Below are positions 8,572 to 16,871 of a DNA stretch of 34,359 bases, in pieces. This DNA is from an uncultured Eubacteriales bacterium (GTDB lineage Bacteria > Bacillota > Clostridia > Christensenellales > UBA1242): NCBI GenBank assembly GCA_949841245.1, contig CATKYT010000012.1, forward strand, positions 1-34,359, read 5' to 3'. A model generated the notes under the pieces. The model was not told the DNA's origin and made no database searches. It worked only from the letters and a program-made list of their open reading frames with translations. Within the stretch, counting starts at the first letter, position 1, and every line of letters starts with the position of its first letter. The translations under genes and the position numbers were made by a program.

Positions 8572-9686
8572 TTCTTTTCCTTTTGAATTTTCTTTTCCAA
8601 AGCAAGTAATTTATTTACTCGCTCTTGTTTAACTTTTTGCGGAACTTGCCCTTCCATTTTAGAAGCAACTGTTCCTTCGCGTGGCGAATACATAAAAGCA
8701 AAAATTCCATCGTATTTCACTTCTTCCACCAAGTTCATGGTGTCCAAAAATTCTTCATCTGTTTCGGTTGGAAAACCAACAATAAAATCAGAAGTAATCT
8801 TACAATCAGGAATTTGCTTGTGAATTTTGTCTATAATTTCCAAATACTTTTCACGAGTATATTTTCTGTTCATAAGTGCCAAAATTCGGTTGTTTCCACT
8901 TTGAGCAGGAAGATGTATTTCTTTTAAAATCTTTTCTTCTTTTGCAATTACATCAATTACATCATCAGTTAAATCTTTTGGGTGAGATGTCATAAATGTC
9001 AATTTAAAATCACCATCCAATGCACAAATATCTTTCATAAGTTTGGCAAAAGAAACTTGTGGATTTAAATCCTTCCCATAGGAATTGACATTTTGCCCCA
9101 AGAGTGTGATTTTTTTATATTTTCCTTCTGACAAGACACCACGAATTTCATTTAAAATGTTTTCTTCACTTCTGCTTTTTTCCCTGCCCCTTACATAAGG
9201 CACAATGCAATAAGTGCAAAAATTGTTGCAACCATACATAATGTTGACCCAAGCGTTTTCTCCGCTGGTTCTTTTGTAAGTTTGCACTTCATCAATGTCA
9301 CCTTCGGACAAAAGTTCCAATTGTCTGCCTGTTTTCACCGCATTGACATAATGTTCAAAATTTGGCAAATTGAAAGTGCCAATGACAATGTCAACAAATG
9401 GAAAAGTCTTCATGATGTAATTTGCAGTGCTTTCTTTTTGAGTGGAACAACCACAAACAGCAATAATCATATCAGGTTTTTGTTTTTTCAATTTTTTCAA
9501 AGCCCCAACATTGCCAAAAACTCTGTCTTCCGCACCTTCTCGAATGGCACAGGTGTTGAAAACAATAAGGTCAGCATCTTCTCTTTTATCAGCAAGTGCA
9601 TAACCCATTTTTTCGCAAATAGCAGCAAGTTTTTCTGATTCATGGACATTCATTTGGCATCCATAAGTAACTATGTAATATTTCAT
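8568..9686 (-). CDS. miaB: tRNA methylthiotransferase MiaB, lacking the TRAM domain
   Basis: Radical-SAM enzyme that converts i6A37 to ms2i6A37 in tRNA, acting after MiaA. With the start at ATG 9686 (372 aa) the three N-terminal cluster cysteines are C10, C46 and C80 (within AVCGC). The radical-SAM triad CxxxCxxC is at C153, C157 and C160, followed by the MiaB signature VPYVRGREKSR. The usual enzyme is about 430-450 aa and ends in a tRNA-binding TRAM domain. Here the protein stops after a Lys-rich helix, where mutS begins, so the TRAM domain is absent. An ATG at 9701 is in frame but lies upstream of the -10 box, so it cannot be on the mRNA made from that promoter. RimO and MtaB also belong to this family, but mutS context and the signature favour MiaB. 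Confidence 0.93.
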   Translation of the reverse strand: MKYYIVTYGCQMNVHESEKLAAICEKMGYALADKREDADLIVFNTCAIREGAEDRVFGNVGALKKLKKQKPDMIIAVCGCSTQKESTANYIMKTFPFVDIVIGTFNLPNFEHYVNAVKTGRQLELLSEGDIDEVQTYKRTSGENAWVNIMYGCNNFCTYCIVPYVRGREKSRSEENILNEIRGVLSEGKYKKITLLGQNVNSYGKDLNPQVSFAKLMKDICALDGDFKLTFMTSHPKDLTDDVIDVIAKEEKILKEIHLPAQSGNNRILALMNRKYTREKYLEIIDKIHKQIPDCKITSDFIVGFPTETDEEFLDTMNLVEEVKYDGIFAFMYSPREGTVASKMEGQVPQKVKQERVNKLLALEKKIQKEKK

Positions 9687-9692
9687 AAAACA

Positions 9693-9721
9693 ATTATACA
9701 AAAAAAGTTAAAATTTAGCAA
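9693..9721 (-). promoter_or_regulatory. Promoter of the miaB operon, predicting a leaderless mRNA
   Basis: Minus strand TTGCTA (9716-9721), 17-nt spacer, perfect TATAAT (9693-9698). Only six bases (TGTTTT) separate the -10 from ATG 9686-9684, so the expected transcription start is the A of the start codon. No Shine-Dalgarno is present. Confidence 0.75.
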
Positions 9722-9729
9722 GCCAAAAT

Positions 9730-9759
9730 TTGAATTTTTAGCAAATAATGAAACATAAT
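9730..9759 (+). promoter_or_regulatory. Promoter of the PBP gene, predicting a leaderless mRNA
   Basis: Plus strand TTGAAT (9730-9735), 18-nt spacer, CATAAT (9754-9759), then six bases AGAAAA before ATG 9766. The arrangement mirrors the miaB promoter facing the other way, and the two -35 boxes are 8 nt apart. No Shine-Dalgarno precedes either candidate ATG (9748 or 9766). Confidence 0.6.
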
Positions 9760-9765
9760 AGAAAA

Positions 9766-12009
9766 ATGAAGAAAATTGTCAAAATTTGTCTGTTAAGTTT
9801 TATTTTGGTTGGAATTTTCACATGCGTATTCTGCGGGACATTTGTAACCGTTCAATATTTAAAATACAGTGCCATTCCGCTTAACACAGAATCACTTTCT
9901 GACCCATCTCTTTCCGTTGAAGTTTATTCTTTTGAAAACAGACCTGTCAAGGAAGAAAATCAAATTACAACTTATTCTTGCAAATTAGAAACACTTAATC
10001 CACACACCAAAGAAGCCTTTATTTCCATAGAAGACAAAGAATTTTATAACCATAAAGGCATAAACAAAAAACGCATTGCCAAAGCAATGGTAAACAACAT
10101 TAAAAGCATGAGCCTTAAAGAAGGTGCTTCCACAATCAGCCAGCAACTTATTAAAAACACTCATTTAAGCAGTGAAAAAACCTTTGAAAGAAAACTTAAA
10201 GAAATGGCTCTCACCAAAAAATTGGAAAAAAATTACAGCAAAGATGAAATATTGGAAAGTTATCTAAATGTAATTTTCTTTGGAAATAATTGCTATGGTC
10301 TGGAAAGTGCTTCTCAATATTATTTTGGAAAAAGTGCCAAAGAACTCGACCTAAGTGAAAGTTGCACGCTTGCTGGAATAATTAAATCCCCTTCTCGATA
10401 CTCCCCAATCTTGCACTATGACAACTGTCTAAAACGCCGTAATCTTGTTTTAAGTGAAATGGAAAAAGATGGAAAAATAACCACAGCAGAAAAACTTACA
10501 GCAGAAAAACAACCAATTAATTTGCATATATCTCAACCAGATGGAAATAAACTCAATTCTTATTCACAAGCAAGCATAGACGAAGCCAGCAAAATCTTAA
10601 ATCTTTCAGCAAAACAAATAGCCATAGGTGGATATCACATTCACACTTATTTAAACGAAGAAAAACAAAATGCTTTAAAAACATCTTTGTCGCAAGAAAA
10701 ATTGGATGACATAGACAATGCAGGAATTGTCATTGACCCAAAAACTTATGGAGTAACCGCCTTTTATGGCAACAGTAAATTTAAAGTCATGGACATTAAA
10801 CGACAACCTGCTTCATGTCTTAAACCGCTTTTAGTTTATGCCCCAGCATTAAATGAAGATGTCATAACACCATCAACACAAATTTTGGATGAACCAATCA
10901 ACATTTCAGGTTATCAACCAACAAATGTAAACAAAAAATTTTCTGGCTATATGTCCGTAACTGATGCAGTTAAAAATTCAATAAACATTCCAGCCATCAA
11001 AGTTCTTTCTTACATTGGAATTGACACAGGCAAACAATACGCCGAAAAATTGGGAATTGAATTTGATGAAAAAGACACAAGCTACACTCTTGCTCTTGGC
11101 GGAATGACTTATGGCGTAAACTTAAAAACACTGGCATCAGGTTATTCAGTTTTTGTAAATAACGGAGATTTTGAAGAAGCAAAATTTGTGCAATACATAA
11201 CCGATAAAGATGGCAAACTTGTCTATATTCACAAACCAAACCCACAAATGGTAATGCGTGAAGACAGCACATATCTCATGACCAACATTTTACAAGAAAC
11301 CGCCAAAACAGGCACAGCCCGCAAACTTTCTGACATTACAAACACAGAAATTGCATCAAAAACAGGGACAGTAGGCAAGAAAAATGCTTCTGGAAACACA
11401 GACGCTTACAACATTTCCTACACACCAACAGAAGTTGTCGGAGTTTGGTTTGGAACACTTGACAACACGCCTGTAAAAATTGCAGGTGGAAACCAACCAA
11501 CAAATGTTGTGAAATCTTATATTAAAACACAAGAATATGAAAAAACAACCTTTGCCATTCCTTCAAGTGTCACAACAGCCAAAATAGACTCCCTTGAAAA
11601 AGAAGAAAATCACAGGCTTGTGCTTGCCAGTCCTTATGCACCAGAGCGCTACACCGAAGAATGTCTTTTCTCTCGCTTTAACATGCCATCTGACATATCC
11701 GAAAACTTTATGGAAAAACCACAAATTTATGCCGATTGCAAAGTTGAAAACAATCAAATAATTGTTACCTTATCTCCACAAAAGCATTTAGAATATCAAA
11801 TTTATAAAGATGATGTTCCTTATCAAAACATCAAAGATAAACACGAAAAACTGACACTCAGAATTAATTTCCCAGAAAACAAAACAAACATAAAAATTTT
11901 GACAAAATATGCAAATTCAAATAATGATAAGTTTGAAAACGAAAAATCTTTCACACTTTCAAAGTCACAAAATTCAAAACCTAAACCAAAGACTAAGTGG
12001 TATATTTAA
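9766..12009 (+). CDS. Class A penicillin-binding protein (transglycosylase/transpeptidase)
   Basis: Bifunctional peptidoglycan synthase of the PBP1a type. Start chosen at ATG 9766 (747 aa); an ATG at 9748 would add six residues but overlaps the promoter. Residues 4-30 form the membrane anchor. The glycosyltransferase family 51 domain has EDKEF at 89-93 and the GASTISQQLIKN motif from about 120. The transpeptidase domain has the nucleophile motif SCLK at 350-353, SIN at 405-407 and KTG at 532-534. A second KTGT-like stretch near 514 is not the catalytic one. The last ~130 residues are a beta-rich, Lys/Asn-rich tail ending in a Pro/Lys repeat. It is one of only two plus-strand genes here and is divergent from miaB. 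Confidence 0.93.
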   Translation: MKKIVKICLLSFILVGIFTCVFCGTFVTVQYLKYSAIPLNTESLSDPSLSVEVYSFENRPVKEENQITTYSCKLETLNPHTKEAFISIEDKEFYNHKGINKKRIAKAMVNNIKSMSLKEGASTISQQLIKNTHLSSEKTFERKLKEMALTKKLEKNYSKDEILESYLNVIFFGNNCYGLESASQYYFGKSAKELDLSESCTLAGIIKSPSRYSPILHYDNCLKRRNLVLSEMEKDGKITTAEKLTAEKQPINLHISQPDGNKLNSYSQASIDEASKILNLSAKQIAIGGYHIHTYLNEEKQNALKTSLSQEKLDDIDNAGIVIDPKTYGVTAFYGNSKFKVMDIKRQPASCLKPLLVYAPALNEDVITPSTQILDEPINISGYQPTNVNKKFSGYMSVTDAVKNSINIPAIKVLSYIGIDTGKQYAEKLGIEFDEKDTSYTLALGGMTYGVNLKTLASGYSVFVNNGDFEEAKFVQYITDKDGKLVYIHKPNPQMVMREDSTYLMTNILQETAKTGTARKLSDITNTEIASKTGTVGKKNASGNTDAYNISYTPTEVVGVWFGTLDNTPVKIAGGNQPTNVVKSYIKTQEYEKTTFAIPSSVTTAKIDSLEKEENHRLVLASPYAPERYTEECLFSRFNMPSDISENFMEKPQIYADCKVENNQIIVTLSPQKHLEYQIYKDDVPYQNIKDKHEKLTLRINFPENKTNIKILTKYANSNNDKFENEKSFTLSKSQNSKPKPKTKWYI

Positions 12010-12125
12010 AGTTAAATTTTAAAATTAATTAAATTTTGCTTTCCAAAATGAAGCCAGTTTGTTCTTACTTTTGGCATTTAACATATTTTAAAATCATTCT
12101 GTTGTTATTAAAGTTTCGCAGAAAT

Positions 12126-12158
12126 AAAAAAATACACTTGTTAAAAGTGTATTTTTTT
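12126..12158. terminator. Bidirectional terminator between the PBP gene and rplL
   Basis: A 14-bp inverted repeat, AAAAAAATACACTT and AAGTGTATTTTTTT with a 5-nt loop GTTAA, gives a T run on either strand. It lies between the convergent PBP gene (stop 12009) and rplL (stop 12185) and can serve both. Nothing else is seen in 12010-12125. Confidence 0.9.
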
Positions 12159-12184
12159 GAAACACTAAATCTTTACAGACCTTT

Positions 12185-12568
12185 TTATTTTAATTCAACT
12201 ACAGCGCCAGCAGCTTTAAATTGAGCTTCAACTTCTTTAGCTTGAGCAGCAGGAACGCCTTCTTTAACCATTTTTGGAGCGCCATCAACGATAGCTTTTG
12301 CTTCAGAAAGACCAAGTCCAGTAACTTCTCTTACAACTTTGATAACAGCAATTTTGTTTGCTCCAACGTCTTTCAAGAATACATTGAATTCGCTCTTTTC
12401 TTCTTCAGCAGCAGCGCCAGCAGCGGCACCAGCAGCAGGAGCAGCAGCAACTGCAACAGGGGCAGCAGCACTTACACCAAATTCTTCTTCCAACGCTTTA
12501 ACAAGGTCAGAAACTTCAACGATAGTTAATTTTTTAATTTCTTCAACAATAGATTTAATATCAGCCAT
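12185..12568 (-). CDS. rplL: 50S ribosomal protein L7/L12
   Basis: Stalk protein that recruits translation GTPases to the ribosome. The 127-aa sequence has the N-terminal dimerisation helices (to about residue 32), an Ala-rich hinge at 34-54, then the globular C-terminal domain with [20 protein letters not shown] and the final AGAVVELK. Length and hinge are typical. It follows rplJ after 53 nt with AAGGAG before the ATG. No separate promoter is visible, so it depends on the rplJ promoter and leader. Confidence 0.98.
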   Translation of the reverse strand: MADIKSIVEEIKKLTIVEVSDLVKALEEEFGVSAAAPVAVAAAPAAGAAAGAAAEEEKSEFNVFLKDVGANKIAVIKVVREVTGLGLSEAKAIVDGAPKMVKEGVPAAQAKEVEAQFKAAGAVVELK

Positions 12569-12621
12569 TTTAATTTTCTCCTTTTTAAATTTAAAAATGT
12601 TTTTTTATGCGATTAGTTTTG

Positions 12622-13137
12622 TTATTTTGTTGCAACCGCATTCAAAGCAACAACAAGTCCGCGAGTTGGAGCGGACAGAACTCTGCACAAACTTGAAGCA
12701 GTGTTGTTGAGAGTTCCAAGCAATTTTGCAATCAATTCTTCCTTTGATGGAAGTGATGCAAGTGCTTCGATGTTGTGAGCATCAACGCTAACACCATTAA
12801 GAATACCAAATTTAATAGTCATTTTCTTGGTTTCTTTAACGCAGTTACAAACAATTTTTGCAGGTGTAACTTCGTCTTGATAACCAATAGCAACAGCAGT
12901 AGTGCCTTCAAAGTGACTTGCAGGACATTCAATGCCAAGGTCAGAAAGTGCTTTCAACATCAAGCGATTTTTGTAAACTTTGTAGTCACAACCGTTTTCA
13001 CGGAACTTTTTACGAAGTGCAGTGTCTTCTGCAACAGTAAGCCCACGGTAATCTACAAAAGCAATAGTTTTTGCCTTAGAAAATTTTTCTTTAATTTCTT
13101 CGACAAGAAGTTTTTTTGCTTCTAAATTAGCACTCAT
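12622..13137 (-). CDS. rplJ: 50S ribosomal protein L10
   Basis: Base of the ribosomal stalk, binding 23S rRNA through its N-terminal domain and L7/L12 dimers through its C-terminal helix. The 171-aa protein shows the FVDYRGLTVAE segment near 28-38, the Cys/Lys-containing globular middle, and the C-terminal LLGTLNNTASSLCRVLSAP helix region. An AAGGAGGT ribosome binding site precedes ATG 13137. L10 with L7/L12 normally represses its own operon by binding the mRNA leader, and such a leader is present upstream. rplK and rplA, often found just upstream, are not here. Confidence 0.98.
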   Translation of the reverse strand: MSANLEAKKLLVEEIKEKFSKAKTIAFVDYRGLTVAEDTALRKKFRENGCDYKVYKNRLMLKALSDLGIECPASHFEGTTAVAIGYQDEVTPAKIVCNCVKETKKMTIKFGILNGVSVDAHNIEALASLPSKEELIAKLLGTLNNTASSLCRVLSAPTRGLVVALNAVATK

Positions 13138-13296
13138 GTTTTAACCTCCTTATTTAAGATTTTGTGTTTCAAATAAAAAATCTCTGTAACCACGGAAAAG
13201 TCACAGAGATAGAAATATATCACCATACTTTTCCTCGGCAAGCACACCAAAGTGTTTACGCTTAACAGCACTTGCGGTCTTCGGAAGATTTTTTAC
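13138..13296 (-). ncRNA. L10 leader, autoregulatory 5' UTR of rplJ-rplL
   Basis: About 160 nt lie between the predicted transcription start (near 13296) and rplJ. On the minus strand they contain CCGAAGACCGCAAGTGCTG, a long paired stretch around AAACACTTTGGTGTGCTTG, and CCGAGGAAAAGT. This arrangement matches the ribosomal protein L10 leader family of Firmicutes (purine-rich CCGAAGAC and GCCGAGG elements forming the L10-binding kink). An attenuator hairpin closes the leader. Recognition is by motif and position. Confidence 0.82.
13174..13210 (-). terminator. Attenuator in the L10 leader
   Basis: Minus strand ATCTCTGTGAC, loop TTTTCCGTG, GTTACAGAGAT (11 bp with one G-T), then six T. The loop sequence ACTTTTCC is complementary to GGAAAAGT of the upstream leader element CCGAGGAAAAGT. 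The upstream element can therefore pair with the attenuator and act as an antiterminator, which L10 binding would disfavour. Confidence 0.85.
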
Positions 13297-13302
13297 GGCT
13301 TA

Positions 13303-13331
13303 ATTATAACACTGCAAAAACAATTTGTCAA
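13303..13331 (-). promoter_or_regulatory. Consensus sigma-A promoter of rplJ-rplL
   Basis: Minus strand TTGACA (13326-13331), 17-nt spacer, TATAAT (13303-13308): a perfect match to the vegetative consensus. It lies just 32 nt after the stop codon of the 13363-14310 gene. I see no terminator between them, so some readthrough from ftsH is likely. Confidence 0.95.
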
Positions 13332-13362
13332 CGATTTTGCAACATTTTTTAAGAAATTTTAA

Positions 13363-14310
13363 TTATAATGTCACAAATTCATCCCATTGATCAAAAATTT
13401 CAAAAGTGTTTGCTCTGATTGTCACTTCAACAATCTTTTCTACAATCTTATCATTTTGTTTATAGTTGTTTGCAACAACATAAAGTTTTGTGTCTTGAAA
13501 ACCATCTTTTTCATTCACAGTTACATACACTCTTTTGAATGTTAAAGTTCCCGCATATTTAGAATTATATTTAGAACCATCACTGTAAGTAAATTCTTGG
13601 TTTTGTTTGAAATCTAAACTAATTATATATTTATCATTCAAACTGTCCAAAACTGTGCTTTCATTTTTCCAAGTTTCTTCAATTTCATATCTTGCCAAAT
13701 TTCCACTGAAAATGGCATTAATATAACTTTGGCTAAACGATTTGTCAAATAAAGTTTTAAACTTGGCAAATTCATCTTTTGAAATGATTGTGTGTGTTGT
13801 GTTTGATTTGCTTAATCTGACAACCACACCATTTACATTTTCAGTTTCCCCTGCATTGGTTGACATATAAACAAAATCATTTTGCAAATATCTTGGAACA
13901 AGGCTTACAGGAACGACAGCAAGCACAATAATTACCACTGCAAATGCAAACAAAGCACAAAGTCCAGAAATGGTGGCAATACGATTGTTTTGTTTTCTTC
14001 TCAACATCTTTTCTGTTTGAAGTTTCGTGTAAAGTTCGTCATCACTTAAACCTTCAAACTCAGCAAGTCTTGCCTTTTCTTTTTCTTCTTTAATTTCTTT
14101 ACGGCTTTTTCTTGGCGGTTTAGATTGAGCAATTTCTTGCTTAGTTTCCATTTCAGAATTTACAACTTCTTCTACAGTTGTTTCAACTTCATTTGAATTA
14201 TTTTCGTTTTCAGCATTTTGTTCAGCAGAAACACTTACTTCCCCTTCTTGTGAAGCAGTTTCAACACTTTCTGTGTTTTCTGTTTGTTCCAATTTGTTTT
14301 CTTCTTCCAT
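13363..14310 (-). CDS. Single-pass membrane protein, unknown, overlapping ftsH
   Basis: 315 aa, not recognised. Residues 1-60 are strongly acidic and low complexity (Glu, Asn, Thr, Ser). Residues 63-107 are basic and helical (PPRKSRKEIKEEKEKARL). One membrane segment lies at about 111-138. The remaining ~175 residues are predicted outside and contain alternating beta-like stretches with several Tyr and Lys. There is no N-terminal signal, so the acidic part is probably cytoplasmic. The ATG overlaps the ftsH stop as TGATG with GAGGAAGG upstream, a sign of coupling. The FtsH tail is also charged and low complexity, so a functional link between the two is plausible but inferred. Confidence 0.8.
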   Translation of the reverse strand: MEEENKLEQTENTESVETASQEGEVSVSAEQNAENENNSNEVETTVEEVVNSEMETKQEIAQSKPPRKSRKEIKEEKEKARLAEFEGLSDDELYTKLQTEKMLRRKQNNRIATISGLCALFAFAVVIIVLAVVPVSLVPRYLQNDFVYMSTNAGETENVNGVVVRLSKSNTTHTIISKDEFAKFKTLFDKSFSQSYINAIFSGNLARYEIEETWKNESTVLDSLNDKYIISLDFKQNQEFTYSDGSKYNSKYAGTLTFKRVYVTVNEKDGFQDTKLYVVANNYKQNDKIVEKIVEVTIRANTFEIFDQWDEFVTL

Positions 14311-16760
14311 CAGCCTTCCTCGTCATTTTTATCAGTATTCTTTTTTGTTGTTGTCTTTTTTACTGCTGGCTTTGTTTCGCCTTCATCGGTCTTTTTTTGT
14401 CTTGGTTTGGTTGCCTTAGGTTCACTTGCAGTCTTTGCAGTTGGCTCCTTTTTAACAACTTCCTTTTCTGCTTTTACAGATTCATTTTTGACTTCTGTTT
14501 TAACATCCAATTTTTCAAGTTTTTCCACCAAAGTTTTAAGGTCAACAAATTCTTTCTTAGCAGAAACAAGGTCGCCTTGGTTGATAATACCAGTTTTTGC
14601 AGACAATTCAAGATTTTTAATTTTGCTTTCCAAATCTTCAACTTTGTTGGATAAATATCTTCTCATAGCACTGTTTTTGCCAGTAAAGTTTTCCAAACAA
14701 AAGGCGTCAAACTCTTTTTTAATTGTGTCATATTCTTCTTGACTGATGACACCCATAGCCAGAAATCTGTCGCCTTCCGCTACTTTCTTATAATAGTTTT
14801 GGAATCTGTCAACAACCAATTTTTCTTCTCTAATTTTTTGTTCTTTTTCTTTTTGCAAACGGTCTTTTTCATCCATAAGTTTAATTATTTCTTCGGTCTT
14901 TTTGCCTGCAATAATTAAATCAACTTCTTCCTTATAGATTGTTTCTCTTGCCAACAACAATTTTGCCATTTCATGCAAAATTTCAATGTTGTCCGTCAAA
15001 ATTTCTTTTGCGCGTTTATAGTTTTTGTCCATGATTGACATAATTTCTTCGTCAGCCATTGACGCAACTTTTTCAGAAAAGTCATTTTTGCTTTGATAAT
15101 CTCTGCCAATAAAAATAGTGTCAGAAGAACCCAAAGACATGAAACCTATTTTCTTGCTCATACCCCAATCGTAAACCATTGATTTTGCAATTTTAGTTGC
15201 ATGAGCAATGTCAGCAGAAGCACCACTTGTGATGTCTTTAAGCACAATTTCTTCGGCAAGTCTTCCACCCATGCACATTGCAATTTCATCATTTGCTTTA
15301 TTTAACGAAAGTGTCATGTCGTCATTTTCTGGTCTTGTCATTGTGTAGCCACCAGCATTGCCACGAGGAATGATGGAAACTTCTTGAACATCTTCACAAT
15401 GTTTCAACATTTTTGCCAAAATTGCATGACCTGATTCATGATAAGCAGTAAGTTTTCTTTCTTTTTCTGTCAAAAGTCTGGATTTCTTTTGTGGACCCAT
15501 GATGACTTTGTTGATGCCTTCTGTGATGTCCTCCATAATAATCTTAGACCTTCCAGCCCTTGCAGCCAAAATAGCAGCTTCATTCAACATATTTTCAATG
15601 TCAGCACCAGTAAATCCAGTTGTAATTCTTGCAAGCACATTGAAATCAATCGCTTCATCCAAAGGTTTGTTTCTTGCATGAATTTTCAAAATTCCTTCTC
15701 TGCCCTTTACATCAGGAACATGAACATAAACTTGTCTGTCAAAACGACCTGGTCTCATCAAAGCAGGGTCAAGAATGTCGCTTCTGTTTGTTGCAGCAAG
15801 CACAATAATTCCATCATTTGTTTCAAAACCATCCATTTCCACCAAAAGTTGGTTTAATGTTTGTTCTCTTTCATCATTACCACCGCCAAGACCAGCGCCT
15901 CTTTGACGACCAACAGCATCAATTTCATCAATAAAGACAATGCAAGGTTTGTTTTTCTTTGCTTGGTCAAACAAATCTCTTACTCTTGATGCACCAACAC
16001 CGACAAACATTTCCACAAAATCAGAACCACTTATGGAAATAAATGGCACTCTGCTTTCGCCAGCAACCGCTCTTGCCAGCAAAGTTTTTCCAGTTCCAGG
16101 ACGACCAACAAGAAGCACACCTTTTGGAATTCTTGCACCAAGATCAGTAAACTTCTTTGGATTTTTCAAAAATTCAACAATTTCTTGAAGTTCAACTTTT
16201 TCTTCATCCATACCAGCAATGTCGCTGAATCTAACTTTGCTCATTTGATATGTTTTAATTTTTGTTTTTCCAAAGTTCATGGCACCTTTATTTGCGCCAG
16301 AAATCATGCGAAACAACATCCAAAACACAAAAATTGCAAAACCAATATACAACACAGGAATGACAATATCCCATGCATTAATTCCAGCAGGCACATATTT
16401 TAAAGTAACATTCACACCTTCACTGCTACAAACAGTTCTCAATTCTTCAAGGAAACCATCTGCCCCACTTTGGTCGTAAACAAAATAAAAATCTGAATAT
16501 TCAGGCATTTGTTTAACATCATACTGAGAACCAGCAATTAAGATGTAACCTTTTCCGCTTCCATAGTAAATAGTTGCAGCCTTAACAGTTTTGCCATCTT
16601 GTGTTTGTTTCCCTTCTTGAATGATTTGGAAAACTTCTGTTTGATTTAATTCAGTCCCATTGTAACCGAAATCAATGAAAAGCAAACAAAAAAGCAAAAC
16701 GACAACCAGAATGCCTATAATATAAATCAGTTTAAAGCCACCTTGTTTTTTCTCGTTCAT
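14310..16760 (-). CDS. ftsH: ATP-dependent zinc metalloprotease FtsH with long C-terminal extension
   Basis: Membrane-anchored AAA+ protease that extracts and degrades membrane and regulatory proteins. Transmembrane helices lie at about 10-30 and 130-152, flanking an extracytoplasmic domain. The AAA domain has Walker A GRPGTGKT at 219-226 (usual second residue Pro), Walker B FIDEID near 276-281 and the arginine-finger region RPGRFDR at 336-342. Zinc is bound by HESGH at 441-445 and D517 (SGASADI). The normal protein ends near residue 620. Here about 195 residues follow: a charged helix, [15 protein letters not shown] near 670-684, a related [16 protein letters not shown] near 723-738, then a Lys/Thr/Glu-rich tail. 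At 816 aa it is unusually long. AAGGAG precedes ATG 16760. Confidence 0.96.
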   Translation of the reverse strand: MNEKKQGGFKLIYIIGILVVVLLFCLLFIDFGYNGTELNQTEVFQIIQEGKQTQDGKTVKAATIYYGSGKGYILIAGSQYDVKQMPEYSDFYFVYDQSGADGFLEELRTVCSSEGVNVTLKYVPAGINAWDIVIPVLYIGFAIFVFWMLFRMISGANKGAMNFGKTKIKTYQMSKVRFSDIAGMDEEKVELQEIVEFLKNPKKFTDLGARIPKGVLLVGRPGTGKTLLARAVAGESRVPFISISGSDFVEMFVGVGASRVRDLFDQAKKNKPCIVFIDEIDAVGRQRGAGLGGGNDEREQTLNQLLVEMDGFETNDGIIVLAATNRSDILDPALMRPGRFDRQVYVHVPDVKGREGILKIHARNKPLDEAIDFNVLARITTGFTGADIENMLNEAAILAARAGRSKIIMEDITEGINKVIMGPQKKSRLLTEKERKLTAYHESGHAILAKMLKHCEDVQEVSIIPRGNAGGYTMTRPENDDMTLSLNKANDEIAMCMGGRLAEEIVLKDITSGASADIAHATKIAKSMVYDWGMSKKIGFMSLGSSDTIFIGRDYQSKNDFSEKVASMADEEIMSIMDKNYKRAKEILTDNIEILHEMAKLLLARETIYKEEVDLIIAGKKTEEIIKLMDEKDRLQKEKEQKIREEKLVVDRFQNYYKKVAEGDRFLAMGVISQEEYDTIKKEFDAFCLENFTGKNSAMRRYLSNKVEDLESKIKNLELSAKTGIINQGDLVSAKKEFVDLKTLVEKLEKLDVKTEVKNESVKAEKEVVKKEPTAKTASEPKATKPRQKKTDEGETKPAVKKTTTKKNTDKNDEEG

Positions 16761-16792
16761 ACTTACTCCTTATTTAGATATAATACAAAGGC

Positions 16793-16821
16793 ATTTTATC
16801 ATAAAAGAAAAAATAAAACAA
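16793..16821 (-). promoter_or_regulatory. Likely promoter of ftsH
   Basis: Minus strand TTGTTT (16816-16821), 17 nt, TAAAAT (16793-16798), in the 111-nt gap between gerC and ftsH. A second -10-like TATTAT at 16780-16785 is nearer the gene but has no good -35. Only a weak 5-bp hairpin follows gerC, so germination-operon transcripts may also run into ftsH. Confidence 0.5.
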
Positions 16822-16871
16822 CAAAATAAAAGAGCAAACCAAAATTTTTATGTCTAATATTGACATGTGAA

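Noticed and set aside
11300..11330. KTGTARKL as the PBP transpeptidase KTG motif
   Set aside because: The expected SKTGT motif occurs about 18 residues later with the right context; the first copy is coincidental.
12036..12224. Plus-strand frame of 62 codons after the PBP gene
   Set aside because: It spans the bidirectional terminator and runs into rplL on the other strand; no ribosome binding site or recognisable sequence.
16830..16861. Terminator after gerC
   Set aside because: Only a 5-bp stem (ATGTC/GACAT) with a 7-nt loop and no clean T run; too weak to call.
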